DNA from: Nephromyces sp. MM_2019
Taxonomy: Eukaryota; Apicomplexa; Aconoidasida; Nephromycida
NCBI GenBank assembly: GCA_015657535.1
Contig: JADHZB010000189.1
Coordinates: 1 to 64,000 of the forward strand
DNA length: 64,000 nt
Direction of reading: 5' to 3'
The notes under the pieces were generated by a model. The model was not told the DNA's origin, searched no databases, and was given only the letters and a program-made list of their open reading frames with translations. Made by a program: the position numbers and the translations under genes. Shown here in pieces: positions 1-12,652 of this stretch. The number at the start of each line of letters is the position of its first letter. Within the stretch, counting starts at the first letter, position 1.

Positions 1-60
1 AACATGAAGAAGAAGAAGCAGCAGCACATGAAGAAGAAGAACATGAAGAAGAAGAAGAAG
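1..60. repeat. GAA-rich triplet microsatellite
   Basis: Imperfect array of GAA units interrupted by GCA and CAT/ACAT triplets, starting at the window edge. It stays in one codon phase, so it could be a coding Glu tract that expands or contracts without shifting frame. Confidence 0.8.
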
Positions 61-140
61 ACGCCTATGTTTTTGATTGGATGCATTGCTGTTGGCCTCA
101 TCCTTTGGGAGGCTTAAATTCTTTTGCATTTCTCATATGA
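3..140 (+). CDS. Acidic Glu-repeat C-terminal fragment or exon (partial)
   Basis: The window opens in a GAA/GCA triplet repeat. In frame 3 it encodes an acidic stretch (H-E4-A3-H-E4-H-E5-D) followed by about 25 ordinary residues including FDWMHCCWPHPLGG, with a TGA stop at 138-140. The other open frame would give a poly-lysine run and stops earlier, at a TAA. The acidic frame seems likelier because a non-repetitive Cys/Trp-rich segment follows. It may be the C-terminus of a gene entering from the left, or an upstream exon of the ATG11-like gene that starts near 1391. I could not choose a donor that settles this. No function can be assigned. Confidence 0.35.
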   Translation, partial: HEEEEAAAHEEEEHEEEEEDAYVFDWMHCCWPHPLGGLNSFAFLI

Positions 141-1390
141 TTTCTCTTAGTGGTAGCTGCTTTTAAATGTATTCTCTACCGTTTTTCATGTTACGCACAT
201 CTTTTTGATGAATATTTAAAGTCTTTAAAAATGCTGCTCAAGAACTCAGATGAATTCTTGCCGGTATAGCATGTCAGATATCCACAGTATTCGCTATTTT
301 TTTTTAAATTATCAATATAAGAGGAGACTGCTAACTTCTTAAAGTTGGGTGTTGCAAAAACTATAAGTTTTTAGGACGAAGCTAAAAAAAAACCTACTTT
401 TGCTGCTAAATTAGCTTTGAAGATAAAAGCTGCTTATAATAAGATACTTGCATTAATAGCTGCCGTTTGCAAAATTTATGAGCTTTTTTAGTGCTCATTT
501 ACCCGCTTTGAATTGTACACCATTTTATGTTTCTGTGTGTTTGCATGTCTATCCAAGCTTTGTGTGTGACTCTTCATACTATTAAATAGCTTTTCCTAAA
601 AATGCACCGAGTCTTCCGGTTGAATTTTTTCAAGTCTCTGAATTTTCTCGGTATCTGAGAAATTCAGTGCAAATTTATCTAATATTATTAATATAAGGGG
701 ATATATAGAGCAGTGCCTTAAACTCCCTTCAGCTATCATCTCACTTTGTTTTTAATGTTTTTCCTAAACTATACAGAGCACCTTAGTGGCCTAGCATATA
801 CTCTCCATCATTTGTTCATGAAGAGCGAGAAGATTTGCGTGTTATAGCTTTTTTTCTCTGAATTTACGAAATTTTCTTTTAACTTGCGTGTTGCTCGAGT
901 GACTAAGACATCAAAAAGCTTGCTTTTAAAATAAAAAAGCTGTGTGTGTTGATGCATTCTGGCTTCTTTATATTTTTTAGAACCTCATATATGAGCTGAA
1001 CATACGCCTTTTTTTACGCTATAGAAACTCCAAAGGCGTAAGGACTAGATTTCCGGCGATAGAAAACGAAAACTTCGTGTTATAAGAGATTTTTCTTCGT
1101 CTTGAACAAGAGCTCCCGCTTGTTGTCTTAAAAAACCGCCTTTAGCTTTCTGTCTATATCCTATGCCTATTGTAGCTGAGTCCTGCTTGTTATCTTCTGC
1201 AAAATTGTAGAAAATTGAATTTTGTTCATAATCACCTTCTAACCTAAAGCAGACACGATTAATGCGTGTGTAAGGCTGCAATTTCTCGTGCTTTTTGCGG
1301 CAAAAAATGGTTTTAGCGTGGCCCTATAAGATTTTTCTTATCTGTTGGCCTTTGCATACAATTAATTTCTTTTAAAATATCATATTGTAG
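141..1390 (+). other. T-rich non-coding stretch
   Basis: No convincing exon. The composition is T-rich on the plus strand, like the introns of the gene that follows, so this is either intron or 3'/5' flank. A minus-strand open frame at 1045-1281 has no support beyond being open. Confidence 0.4.
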
Positions 1391-4300
1391 GCAAGATCAA
1401 GAGGTTTCTCATCGCCTTCTTCCCATGATAGTTCAGCTTGGAGTAACTCAGAAGGAGCAGTTTGATATGCTAATGGTTCAAGTTACTTCGGTCCCCATAA
1501 CTTATTCGAATCTCTCCATTGATCAGAGAGACGCTATGGGGAAGGCTCAGGTGAATGTTGCCTGCACACACACCTTATCTTCAAACCCTCACACACACAC
1601 ATCATCTTTTGAATATATACTCAAGGTTTACATTTTCTCAATTTTAGGCGTAGATCTAAGGAATTCCAACCGCCATATTTAAATTTTTTCAATTTTTTAC
1701 AGATAATCGCGCCTTATCGGCTAGTATTTTTGTCAGCTTCTTCACTCTGGTGAATGATGCGTATTTCTTTCAGATGTCGCACTTTCTGAGCGTTTCTTGA
1801 AGCACTACTTTCATTATTCTTCCTGGACCTCTGCACTCTATTTAACCTACTTCTTCTTGCTCAAATGGGGGCTCTGTGCTCAACATTCGCTCTCTAGACT
1901 GATGCTTTTAATCAATATATTATTTGATTCTTCTTCCGTAGAAAATATAATTAATAACACACTAGCATTTTTGTTGAAACTAAAATAAATCCTATGCAGT
2001 TTAATCAGCTCATATCCACATTAGTCTATTCCCCTTTGATTTCCACTTTAAAGTCGGAAAAACTTCGTTTGGAATTCGGATTTTCGCCTTCTTGATGAAT
2101 GTATTTTACTCTAAGTTATTGCCCGAAATTGAAAACGGTATTAAGTAGAATTTTTTTATCCGATGATGTTTTATATTTCTTTTTTGCAGCGAAGTAAAGT
2201 GACAGAAATCGATGGTTTCAACTCGAAAATAAAATCTACATTTAAAGAGATTGAGGCTCTCTGGGTAAGGTACTATCTTTGATTATTTGTGCTTTTTCAA
2301 ATGGTTTTTTAATGTTTTGAAAATGTGAATTTTGTCTTTATTTCTAGTTTTTTGAGCTTTTTGCTTGCAAACATTTCATTGCTTTGCTGCTTAATTTGTG
2401 GTTCATTCCTTAGTCCTTTTTGTCTGAATAAATTACTTTGTTAAATCAATAAGAATTATATTTTTGTTCTTAGAAAAGCGAGTTTTTAGCTAAATATGAA
2501 GAGCTTGCTTAACATTGGTGTTTTCTTCTTCGCACAATCTTTTGCTTGTTTTTTTTCCCCGTAGAATCTTCTGCTTTCTGCTTTTAAATTTGCCAACTTC
2601 ACACGTAGATGTTTGCGATTTTCATACCCTGTCGTGCTGTAGATGTTATTAATCAAAAACGCTTTTAGCTTTACCCACTAGTTTATTTATATTTTATGTC
2701 GCAATCCCTGCATTTTTTTTTTGTTTCTTCTTTCAGATATTCACGTTTTTTTTACTATCAAAGTGTGTGTTTTTAGTTGCCGTTAATTTGGAATACTGTT
2801 TTAGGTATTGCTATTTTACTCGCAATATTTTCCCCTGCAGTGTATGCAATAAGTATCGCTTTATCTCTAGTTTTCCTTTATTTAATCGTGATGGTGCAAT
2901 AAGAATGAGGTTGAAAAACATATGGATGGAAAAATATATACTTCTCAAAAAATATCATCTATTATAGTTTTAATTTTACTAAAAAACGTCTATAAACGAC
3001 ATTTCGTATCTTTTTCACGACTCTATTATAAGCTTCTATGCCCAATTTAGGCTCGTTCTCTAGGAACCTTGGCAGAAGAGCTACAGCTTGTTATTGTTTT
3101 TAAGGTGAATATTCGCTTGCTTCTAGGTTTTTTGCGTATATAAAGATGTTTTTCTAAGCTGGTCTTTGAAGCTTCGTAGCCTCATCGTTCTCCCTGAAAA
3201 GAGGGAGTTGAATGAGTAGAGATTTTCGTTTTTATTATAAACTTTTCGTCCTTTCCTCTTTAGAATGTTCACTTCTGCACACATGCTGAAATAAAAAGAT
3301 GAGTTTTTTGCATACTTTTTCATACCTCATAAACATACCGTCTTCTGAATTCATAATTCACTGCAGATAGGCATCTGATAAAGAAATATAAATCCTAGTT
3401 TTTCCTGCTGTGCACATTGCTTATTCGGATTTTTAAAAATGCTATTAGTGGAAGTCTCGGACTTGCACTGGCCCACTTTTTAGACGAACACACACCCAAA
3501 CACCCCACACAAATGCCTACGCCAGTTCAAACTCCCACACACAAAAACACCTTAAAGCCTGCAAAAACTCAAAAACACTCTTTTGGACATTGTGCTCTTG
3601 TAAGGCCAATTATTGTTTTGAATATTCATGCTTTTGGAGCATTTTGTTTATACCTAATAAATATACTTCCTCTTGCATGCATTATTTATGTTTTATGCGT
3701 TAATTGAAGATTAAAATCATGGGTTTTTGCGAGCATAAAGTCAAGGTTTTGGGCTTTGTTTCTAGCTCTTTTTTTTAGTATCTTCCAAGCTTCTTAAAAA
3801 ACATCATCAAACTAACTGCCATCGTTTTTGATTGCATATATGTTTACAAATGAAAACAAACGCGCATTTTCGTGAGGAATGGCACGTCATACCTCCTTCT
3901 TCACAGTTATACTGCAGTTGTGTGCTTCTGATATTGCGTTTAACGTGCAATCATTGAGTCGCTAGTTCTTCCCCGTTCACAATTTTTTCGAGCAGAAAGT
4001 AGACTTTTTTTTTTAATGTATTTCAGAAGTATCTCAATCAGCTGCATCACTCAGCAGGAGTATGGAGGATATTTTATTATAAAGTTAAAGTAAGATATTG
4101 AGCACAGAATATAAAAAGATAATTCACTTCCCCCGTATGGAAGCCTTCTTCAACGTTGTTTTTTACGAAGAATAAGTATAATACTCTCTGTTGCACTTTC
4201 AGCTTTCTCTACTTTCTTGCAGAAAATATCGAGGAAAAAAGCGTTTGATCCCTCTTCAAAGCTGCTGATTGACTTTTTTTTTTTCCTTTATAAATTTACA

Positions 4301-6420
4301 TTTATTTATATATTTTTCAGTATGATTTTTATTTTTTAAATAAAAAACAGATTCCAATGTAATAAGTTCTACTTTTTTATAATTTTGTTACTTTTCTGGT
4401 TGTTTTTAGCATTTGTTTTTACCCTTTTTTTGAATTTAAAATGCCATTTATTTCTCATCAAAATTTCCTTGATTTTATAGCGTTTTTATATGTTCACTGT
4501 CCCATTGAATTAGTTCAAAATGGCTAATATCCTTTCACTTGTTTATTTTATGAAATTTTCCCAAGGCTATACTACTTACTACCTTCTCCCATTTTCCCAA
4601 GTCTCTTGGTGTTTGTCGTGATGGTGATACTATTCTTCCTGGCTATTTCCCGAGTTTTTTAATATTATGCAGTGATTTTTTTGTGGTCATTTTTAACTTG
4701 AAAAGTGCGTTTTTTATGTTAATTTTTGCTGTTTCTTGTAATTTTTCAAGTGGTCAATTTTGATCTTTTGTTAATTAAAGAAGCGACATGATCTTTGAGT
4801 AGCTTCCTTGTATTTTTTGCAAATTTTTTTAAGTTTATTTTTTGCTTATATCACATATCTTGTGGTTTTTTCCCTTTTCCCTCTTATGCCTAGCAATTTG
4901 ATGAACGTGACCTGCTGCTGCCATTGCCCTTTAATTCTTTGGTTCCTATTTTTGTAATTTTTTTTTTAATCCATTTTTTTTTGCTTACAAGGAATCCTTC
5001 GATTTGATACAGAAGTTCTGTGGCATCCCATCATCATATGCATCAGCGCAGGCTGAAATTTGTCGCAGGGAGGCTTTTAACAAGAGTTTTCTTGAGCTCG
5101 TGTCTTTCAGCGAAAGCTGCTTGGAGACGATGCGCTTAGACGAGCTACCAAAGAGGAGAGATTTCTATCGTGATAATGCGTATAAGCTTCCTCTAGGTAT
5201 TCTTACAGGTTAGTGGCTTGGTATCACATTGAGCTATTTCTTGGGCTTGGCACCAATTCTTGCCGCGATTTTTCAATTTTTTTTTACACGCAAAATTTTG
5301 AGCGAAACTTACTTTATGTTCCTCATTAGTTCAAATTTTTCAAAGTTTCTTACGTTTAAAGTGTAGTAGCCAGGTGAAAAGGTTAGATATCTATCATATT
5401 GAAAAAACAATATATCACGCCCAGCAGTGATATAAACGAAGCGCATTTTTTGTATGCTTTGATATGTGAATCTCTATGTTTTAAAATAATCAAGCAAAGT
5501 ATTGAACCCGAGGCTTGTAATGCTATCCGCGTAATTTAAATTGAGACTTGGGGTTTCTGCGTGATGTTTTTTCCATCATAATAATCTGAGGAGGAATAAA
5601 AAATGACTCAGCAACTCAGAAAAAATGAATCTGATCACCTTTTTGAAGTTTTGATAAAAGCATTCGTCTTCTTAAAATTTTTTTCTTGAATAAGCACTTT
5701 ATGCCATTATCTGCTATTTGTCATTTACTGCTGTTTGCCTCATCAGTATGCTTTTGCTATGCATCACATACCGCTGGTAGTTTAGATTGCCAAAAAAAAT
5801 ATGATTCCGAACATGAGCAACATGATTAAGTGCTGCTATATTTTTTTTGTTATAAGATAGAACCAAAACTTTTTCTGGAGAATTATCGTGTGTCAACTTT
5901 TGTTGGTTTTAAATGAGTCCATGAGCAACTATGTTTGTAGAATCACGTTACTCTGGATTGCCTAATAATTTTGATATAATCTCATTATGATAACTATGAT
6001 ATTACATTGTGCGATGATGCATGAGCTTTTTTCATACTTAAATTTGGTAAGCCTCCGTAGTACCACGTATTCCGATGTTATGGCGTGCAATACGCGTCCG
6101 CGTTTTTGTCATTTGTATAGTTTTTTTTAGAGTGTAGTCTTGTTTTTCTTAAGGAGGCCTTGCAAATCGGCATTGTTTGAAGGTGAATGCATGCCTTCAA
6201 AATCTTAGTGTTTCTACCGATATGTCGTTGCGTTACCTCTGTGATCTAATTTCTTAATCCTGAAACGAAGATATGTTATTTAAGACTTTGATGCATCTCC
6301 GCTTTATCACCATAATTTTTTCATTTTATCCGACTATTGACATCCGAAATTTGAGCATTTCAAACTTCTTCAGGTCTTGATGTAGCCTCATATCCCAGGG
6401 CAAAGATATCTTTTTTATGA
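1391..6420 (+). CDS. ATG11/FIP200-like autophagy scaffold, C-terminal exons of an ATG17-like domain (partial)
   Basis: Four exons join in phase: 1391-1550, 2190-2264, 4992-5208 and 6374-6420 (TGA at 6418). Acceptors are strong (ttttttgcag at 2189, ttcttcag at 6373). Donors are CAG|GTGAAT, TGG|GTAAGG and G|GTTAGT. Exon 1391 begins at phase 2, so upstream coding is missing. The exon at 4992 encodes IPSSYASAQAEICRREAF, then a CLE-x-MR-x-DELPKRRDFYRDNAYKLP segment. That order (IP-x-AY, RR-x-x-F, then an R/K-R-R-x-F helix ending in LP) is how I remember the ATG17-like domain of ATG11/RB1CC1, which organises the ATG1/ULK1 kinase for selective autophagy in the cytosol. The assignment rests on pattern memory, not alignment. 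The last exon gives GLDVASYPRAKISFL, fitting the short tail after LP in that family. Other coiled-coil proteins remain possible. Confidence 0.5.
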
Positions 6421-9400
6421 TTATATGTGGCTGTAGCTGATGCTTTCGGCGTTTCTTTTACCTATAAGTTTTTGCTGAAGCCTTTAAATGAACGGCAATG
6501 CTAGAAGCTACGAAGTTACCTTGAACATCCTTCCCTTGCCCTTCGTAGGGTTTGTACCATTAATTTTTTTAGTATTTTTTATTTCCAGATGCTGTTTTTT
6601 AGAAACTTTATCTGGAGATGAAGTGAATTTTAATCATCTTGAAACAGAGAGATTTCCTGTAGGTAGCTTTTTTATGCACCAAAGCTTCTACGTGAAGTAC
6701 ACCTAGTTACTTGATGCAATTGCTTCAGAGTACAATAATTTGATTTACGGCTTTCTTTCCCAGCCTTTCACTTAGAAGATTTAATGTTAATTTTTACGTT
6801 CAAACAATATCGCTATCTATTCTTGCTTGGTGAGTACGACACGGAGGCTTTTCAGGAACTAAGAATTCGCCTTTAAGTGCAGTGATGGTTCTCTCTGCTA
6901 TTGTGGTCACACATATACACAATGCGAAACTACCGCTCTGTAATGTTATCAATGACACGATAATTGCTTTATTTTCCTGCCTCTAATTTATAGTGCTGCT
7001 GCAGAATACCCTTCATGCGCATTCCTATTTTCAGTGTCTTAATTTTTTACAGGTTTCGTCTTTTTGGGGATGAGACTGTTGTAGCCAAGGTAGTGTAATT
7101 AAGAAAACAAATTTGAAAAGCAGAATGTTGAGGAATGTATTTCATTTAGATGGTAAGACTTAGGCAGCCACGCATTATTTCCAGCTGTCCAACCTAGGCA
7201 GTGTATGCTTCAATTTTACCTAGAAAGTACCTTAAGCCATCCTTTGCTGTGAATATTAAGTTATTGCATGTGCTGCTTTTATAAAATAAATTGCGTTTTC
7301 GCGGGATTGAGCCATTCCTATCTTTAATCAATGCGTTAAGGAGCTTTGAGCTAACCACTTCTTGTAATATTTTTTTGCATTTTTTTGAGAAGCAGTTCTA
7401 CGAGTAGCATCCAAAGAACTCCTTTCGTTTTCTTGTATAATTTTAACGGTCTCATTCCGCAAAGGGCTGAAAATTTTACCGAATTGGCGGCAAAAATGTA
7501 AAAAGGCAACCTGCCCCTTCGGCTCATATATAAGCTGCACATGCTTAGCAGCTCATTTAGCTGCTTAAAATTGTTGCTCGCTATATTTATATGGAAATAT
7601 ACTGAATTTAGTGGCCAAGTTTCGAAACCTATCGTTTATTGAAGCGTTGCCCTTCGTTTTGCAATGCCTTAAAAATAGGTAACAGTCATGTAGTCCCTTG
7701 TAATTTAAGCTGTAACCAAGATTTAGGCGAAGTATCAGAAACCAGAGTCAAGGCGACTAGCATAGCGTTTGAGTGAACTACGTGAAATACAAATTTCCTG
7801 AGACGCAGCTATGCTTTCGATGCAGTACCTACCTGAGGTCGTGCAATGCTATGCGGAACCTGTTTCCAGTAAAGCATCTGTTCCCGATAAATTGTACGGA
7901 CTAGGATATATCGTAAAATGAAAATTTAACTGCCGATCTGCACCTGTAATTTCGCTGAAGTTTTTCTCCAATTTTACCTATATTGCACTTAGAAATCGGT
8001 TCATGGCATGCTCAGCGGTAACAATTGTAACTTGCGCTGCTGCTAACCCAGATCCGCCTCGTAAATCTGGCAGCTTATGTATTTATTCCAGAATAAGGGT
8101 GTCATATCCGTTCTGCGGAAAAGGGTCTTCTTCCTGAATTGTAAGAGTCTTGTTAATACCTTGTAAATTTTTGCTTAACCTAGTTTTTACGCTATTAAAA
8201 AATAAGTGGGCTTTGCGAATCAATTTTTTGCTCTCGCGAAGTTATTCACCGTGGCCATTGCAGGTTCAGTATCGTCTTAATAATCGTTGCTTTCAATGGT
8301 TTTGCGTTATATTCATATGAACTAATTGATTGTATTAGCTCTTTTTTAAAGGGTATTTCGCTGCTTCTACAAGCTGTCTTTTGTCCGTAATAACTAGCGG
8401 CAGAATTCAACTATGACTACAGTTACTGGAAGAGCTGCACACCATCTTTATCTCCGTGTTAAACCAAAATTCTGTGACATTTAATCTAAATTGCTGCGCA
8501 TCATAGCATTTTTATGCTTGAACATCGCCAGGTCTTAATTTTAGGTAGTGTTCTGATTTTAGCATGTTTATACTTTCATCGTGGTTTTTTGATGAATTCT
8601 GGATGTGTTGGTGTATGTGTATTTATTGGTTTGTGCGTATGTTGTGAGAGTTTCGATCTCATGAAAGCCGTAGATAATTAATTCATCTACTGGCACTTTG
8701 AAAAACATGCTAGCTTGCTGCTTTGTACTCAGCTAAGGCTTATGCTCGTCTAGTCTAAGTTTGGCTTATGAACGCGATTCTCCGTCACTCATCTTTGTAT
8801 GACGCTAATTTCTCGAAGGCAGGGTATGGTTAGGCGTTACTTTCCCAGCCTGCATACAAATAGCATTTTAGATATCAAGGCGAGAAAATCGTAAACCTCT
8901 AATATTCGATGATTAGTTTCATATGTGATAAATAACAATGCACCGCAGCAGTAAAATTAACGGGGGCTCACTTATTTTTTACTCTAAATGCGAATGTTGT
9001 TCCATGGAGATAGCTGAGGTCTAGTGCATCCTTAAAGTGAAAAAGGTATGGCAGCATCTCTATGTGTTTGTATCAGTCATGCACCATCTTAGCTGCCAAA
9101 GTTTGTCCCTAAATCGCGAAAGCTAAATATGGTCTGCCATAATAGCTTGCAATTAACATCAAGTTTCATGCTGTATCCTACAATATATACAACTATAGAA
9201 TTGATCCTAAAGTAATAGAAATTTATTATCGGAGAAGTTCAAACCCTGCAGGATTTTATACCTGTTGCGCGCTCTCTAGTCCTCGATGTAACGGTAAAGG
9301 CTCCAAGAGAAAAAGGTGCACCAAAAATGCAATACTTAGAAGGGTAAAAAGAATAATATTATGTGGTTGAAATACTATCTACGAAGAATTTAGTACACAG

Positions 9401-11612
9401 GGACACTTTGAAGGGTACTAAACTTATCCTCAAAAATGCACAGGAGTGATTCCCCACTGGGTTTTATCTCTCCACCCCTGCGGAATTCGTAGTCCCAAGT
9501 CCTATATGAGGATGTAAAAAGTTACCAGTGGAAAACGCGTAGACTGCTCACAGCGTTCGCGCTGATGTTCAAAGAGTAGCACCAAGGGCATTCAGCGGCT
9601 AGGGCTTAGAGTGGACCTTATACTGGACGGCCTTAGCGTAGAACTCAGGGTTGGGGAGTACTCTGCTGGCCGCCTAGTGCGTATTCCTTCGAGTCGTCCA
9701 TTTGCAGCTGGTTGCTTAATGCTGCTCAGAATACTCCTGACCTCTACTTAGCCTCAACACCTCACCAAGCTAGCCTGTAAAATGAGTCGAATAAAGTATC
9801 ATTGCGGGATTTTTCAGGTTTCCTTCACCGAAAAAAGTAATAGGGGTAGGAAAAGAGTATATATATTAATGACTGCCTAATTATTCGGAAATAGAACTAC
9901 ATATATTAACTGATAAAAATATACTTCCACTATAATTTATATGGCCATGGTACCGCCTCAGGAGAAAGTGAAGTCACAAGCCAATGGTGAGCAAAAAAAA
10001 TTGCTGAGCATCTTCTGCAGCATGATATACTCGCTTCTTAGGTACCTGAGCTGGCCGCTTACGCGGCTCCGTATACTTGAGTTGACTTAGATAAAAGGAA
10101 CACCAGTGCATAGTACTAAAAGGCTCAATCATGTAGCAATACATTCGGAAAAGCCAGTTATACGGAGCTTACATGCCTTTACATAAATTTTATCGAGCCA
10201 TGCATTTTCCCGTATCTTACACTAAAAATTTTAGAAGCTCCCACCGAAATGTAGTCAGGCGATTCACGATCAGATTCCTAAGAATCATTACGAGAGGTGA
10301 AGATTTGCCAATGCAGTGGCTAATTCCTAACTATTTATCAGTTGCGAAGTGCTCATTTTGGCATTAGTTATTGTGCGCAGGAGATTGTGAACTGCATTAT
10401 ATTTTTAATTGATTGCTGGAAACACTATTGGGAACCTAGGAGCAGGTCACATGACTTTCCTAGTGTACATCGTAAGCTATCTGCAGCTTAAGAAGTACCA
10501 ATTCAGCTAGTTTAATTTTGTTTAGCTTTAGTCCCAGAACATGCTTCCTGTATCACCGGATGATGCATCACACTTCCCTGAAGTAACTGCCTCAGGAAAT
10601 GAGTCAAAATCCTACCTTCGTATCAATTTAGGGTAGTCCTGTGCATTTCCATAAATTAGAAGTCATCAGGCAGTTAGTGGCTTAACCTGTATATTTTGGG
10701 AGGTTAAGCTATCGGAGGATTGACTACTGGGGAATTAAGTCAGTAACTGCGCAACGTAATGATAGGACGCGTGACGGCACTGAGAAGGAGTACACATCTT
10801 CTTTATCATGAAACAAACTGTATTTTGTTGCAGTCAAAAATATGAGCTATTTAGACCTAGCAAATGTCTCATAAACCCAGTAGAACGGCTTCTGATACGG
10901 TGAAAAAACTATGAATATTATCCAGCGTGGTGGAGCATGCTCGTGATTACCTGACTGACCCTCACACACAATTCATAATCCAGAAATATAATCTAATCCG
11001 TATGCTTTTCTTAATGAATGAGGTCCTTTAAACCAAGCATGCTCTTCAGCCCTATAAATACAAAAGCTTGGCTATTCTTTGTAAAAAAGCCTTATATTTA
11101 ATCATAGACGAAATTTAGCATTACCTCAAACTGAGAACCTGCAAAAGTCATCTCTTACTTATCAACTGAACAAACTTAATGACATAACTTAAATGAACTC
11201 TAAGAAGTTATGTGCTCGGTCCGTCGCGGCTACCTTTTAGGCCTTTGCCTACTTTGTTGGTAGCCTTAAATGAAAGCATTCATTCGCCAAGGCCTTCGAA
11301 ATAGGAAAAATAGTCTGATGCAATTAGGACTTAACTGGAGCAATATAGATTTTGTGGAGCGTTGGTCGCTTCAGATTGCACAACAGCTACTCATTCATGA
11401 CATTCCAATTCTTACTATTATGTTGTAACTCAATACTCATTTTATTTTTTTATGCCTATTTAAAGGACTTCGAAATTTTGAGCTTTTCTGTGCAGGTGGT
11501 ACCTTGTCATCGCCTGGACGCAACCAACGGATAGTATGCTGAACTGATCTCGTTTTCTTACGTCGACAAAACTAGTTTGTAAACACAGCAGTAATAATTT
11601 ATTTTAGCAGCC
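6421..11612. other. Long gene-poor stretch
   Basis: Five kilobases without a convincing gene. A possible short exon lies near 7052-7090 after a tttttacag acceptor and encodes FRLFGDETVVAK before GTAGTG, but nothing joins to it. From about 8.7 to 11.3 kb the composition is more balanced than the introns, yet frames are short on both strands. Open frames at 6488-6706, 7328-7540, 10173-10367 and 11352-11534 show no signal, domain or splice context that separates them from chance. Confidence 0.4.
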
Positions 11613-12188
11613 ATGGCTACCAAAATTCAAGACTGTGAGAGCACTGCCCTTTCAGTTTGGGCAATAGCTGTAGTTCTCCATATCATGTGCGGCACTCTGC
11701 TACTCACAGCAGGTGATGAATCTTTCAGCTGGGAGCTCATCACATCACGAGTAGAGGACGCACTAGAAGGAAACACACCGGAAATACCCAGTTCTTTTCA
11801 GCTTTTGCTAATTTTAGGAGCCTTGCATGTCGCTATTGGGATATTTGTCGGCATAGTAGTCCTAGTAGGATTTTTGCTTTGGAAGAAAGTTCTCGGTGTT
11901 GCAGTCGCAATAGGTGCGATACAGTCACTTCTCTGTATCACTACCAGTGTGCTGGCCGAAACCATCCTGGGTGATTATCACAGCGCAAAAGATTATGACT
12001 TTCAAACCAAAAGACTAGGGAGCACTGACTTGCCACCCCTGGAAAGTACTCCAGACCAATTAGAGAACGCTCGATTCAATGGGGTGTACATTATAGTGGC
12101 GGCTACAGTTGCCATAGTAACTCTGGTACCATTGACCTTTGCGACAAGTACAAAGCCGAAGACTCCTCCAAACCAGACCCTGCTGTAA
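11613..12188 (+). CDS. Four-span membrane protein, unknown function (191 aa)
   Basis: Single-exon frame with ATG in good context (gcagccATGG) and a TAA stop. Hydrophobic segments lie at about residues 12-33, 62-90, 91-115 and 157-178, so four membrane spans are predicted. A 25-residue acidic loop follows span 1 and a 40-residue polar loop precedes span 4. The C-terminus is short and basic/proline-rich (TSTKPKTPPNQ). No cleavable signal peptide is obvious, because span 1 starts after a polar N-terminus. The architecture resembles small tetraspan families of the claudin/tetraspanin/MARVEL type, but I see none of their signature residues. A second four-span protein follows 465 bp downstream on the same strand. 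Reading length and codon regularity make it a likely real gene; its function is unknown. Confidence 0.75.
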   Translation: MATKIQDCESTALSVWAIAVVLHIMCGTLLLTAGDESFSWELITSRVEDALEGNTPEIPSSFQLLLILGALHVAIGIFVGIVVLVGFLLWKKVLGVAVAIGAIQSLLCITTSVLAETILGDYHSAKDYDFQTKRLGSTDLPPLESTPDQLENARFNGVYIIVAATVAIVTLVPLTFATSTKPKTPPNQTLL

Positions 12189-12652
12189 GATAAACCCAGA
12201 AACTACATCTTGTGTTGAATTCAGTTTTTTATTTTATAATAGGGTTTAGTTATGCTTGAACAATCAATAATTTGAAGCGTTTTTGGTCTCAGCGAGTTTT
12301 TAGCCTAAAAAATAGCTATTCTAGCGCTCCACACACGATTGCAAAAGACTTAGCTCAACTGCTCGCACTCGTAAATACCCACATTTTTATTATCATTTTT
12401 GTAACTGGTCATGTGCGCCTGAGGATGTAGAACTGGAAAGGTAAGTTCCGGTGAAGTATGGATGACACTTCCTTTCCAAAAAGTGCTAAACTTGCTTCAG
12501 TAGCATTAGTGATCAGCAGCATAGGAGTGAGATGATTTTATTAACTGTAAGCATATATTAGAGAGCTTATGGGATCACGAGACATTCAAACCTTTAGCAG
12601 TGTAGCCAGAGATTTACCATATTTATAGCGATATTTTGTTTCTAAGTTCAAT
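12189..12652 (+). other. Spacer between two tetraspan genes
   Basis: AT-rich spacer of 464 bp with no frame of note. It should hold the 3' end of the upstream gene and the promoter, 5'UTR or a first exon of the downstream gene. Confidence 0.5.

Noticed and set aside
1045..1281. Minus-strand frame of 78 codons
   Set aside because: It lies in T-rich DNA of a plus-strand gene and has no splice or domain support.
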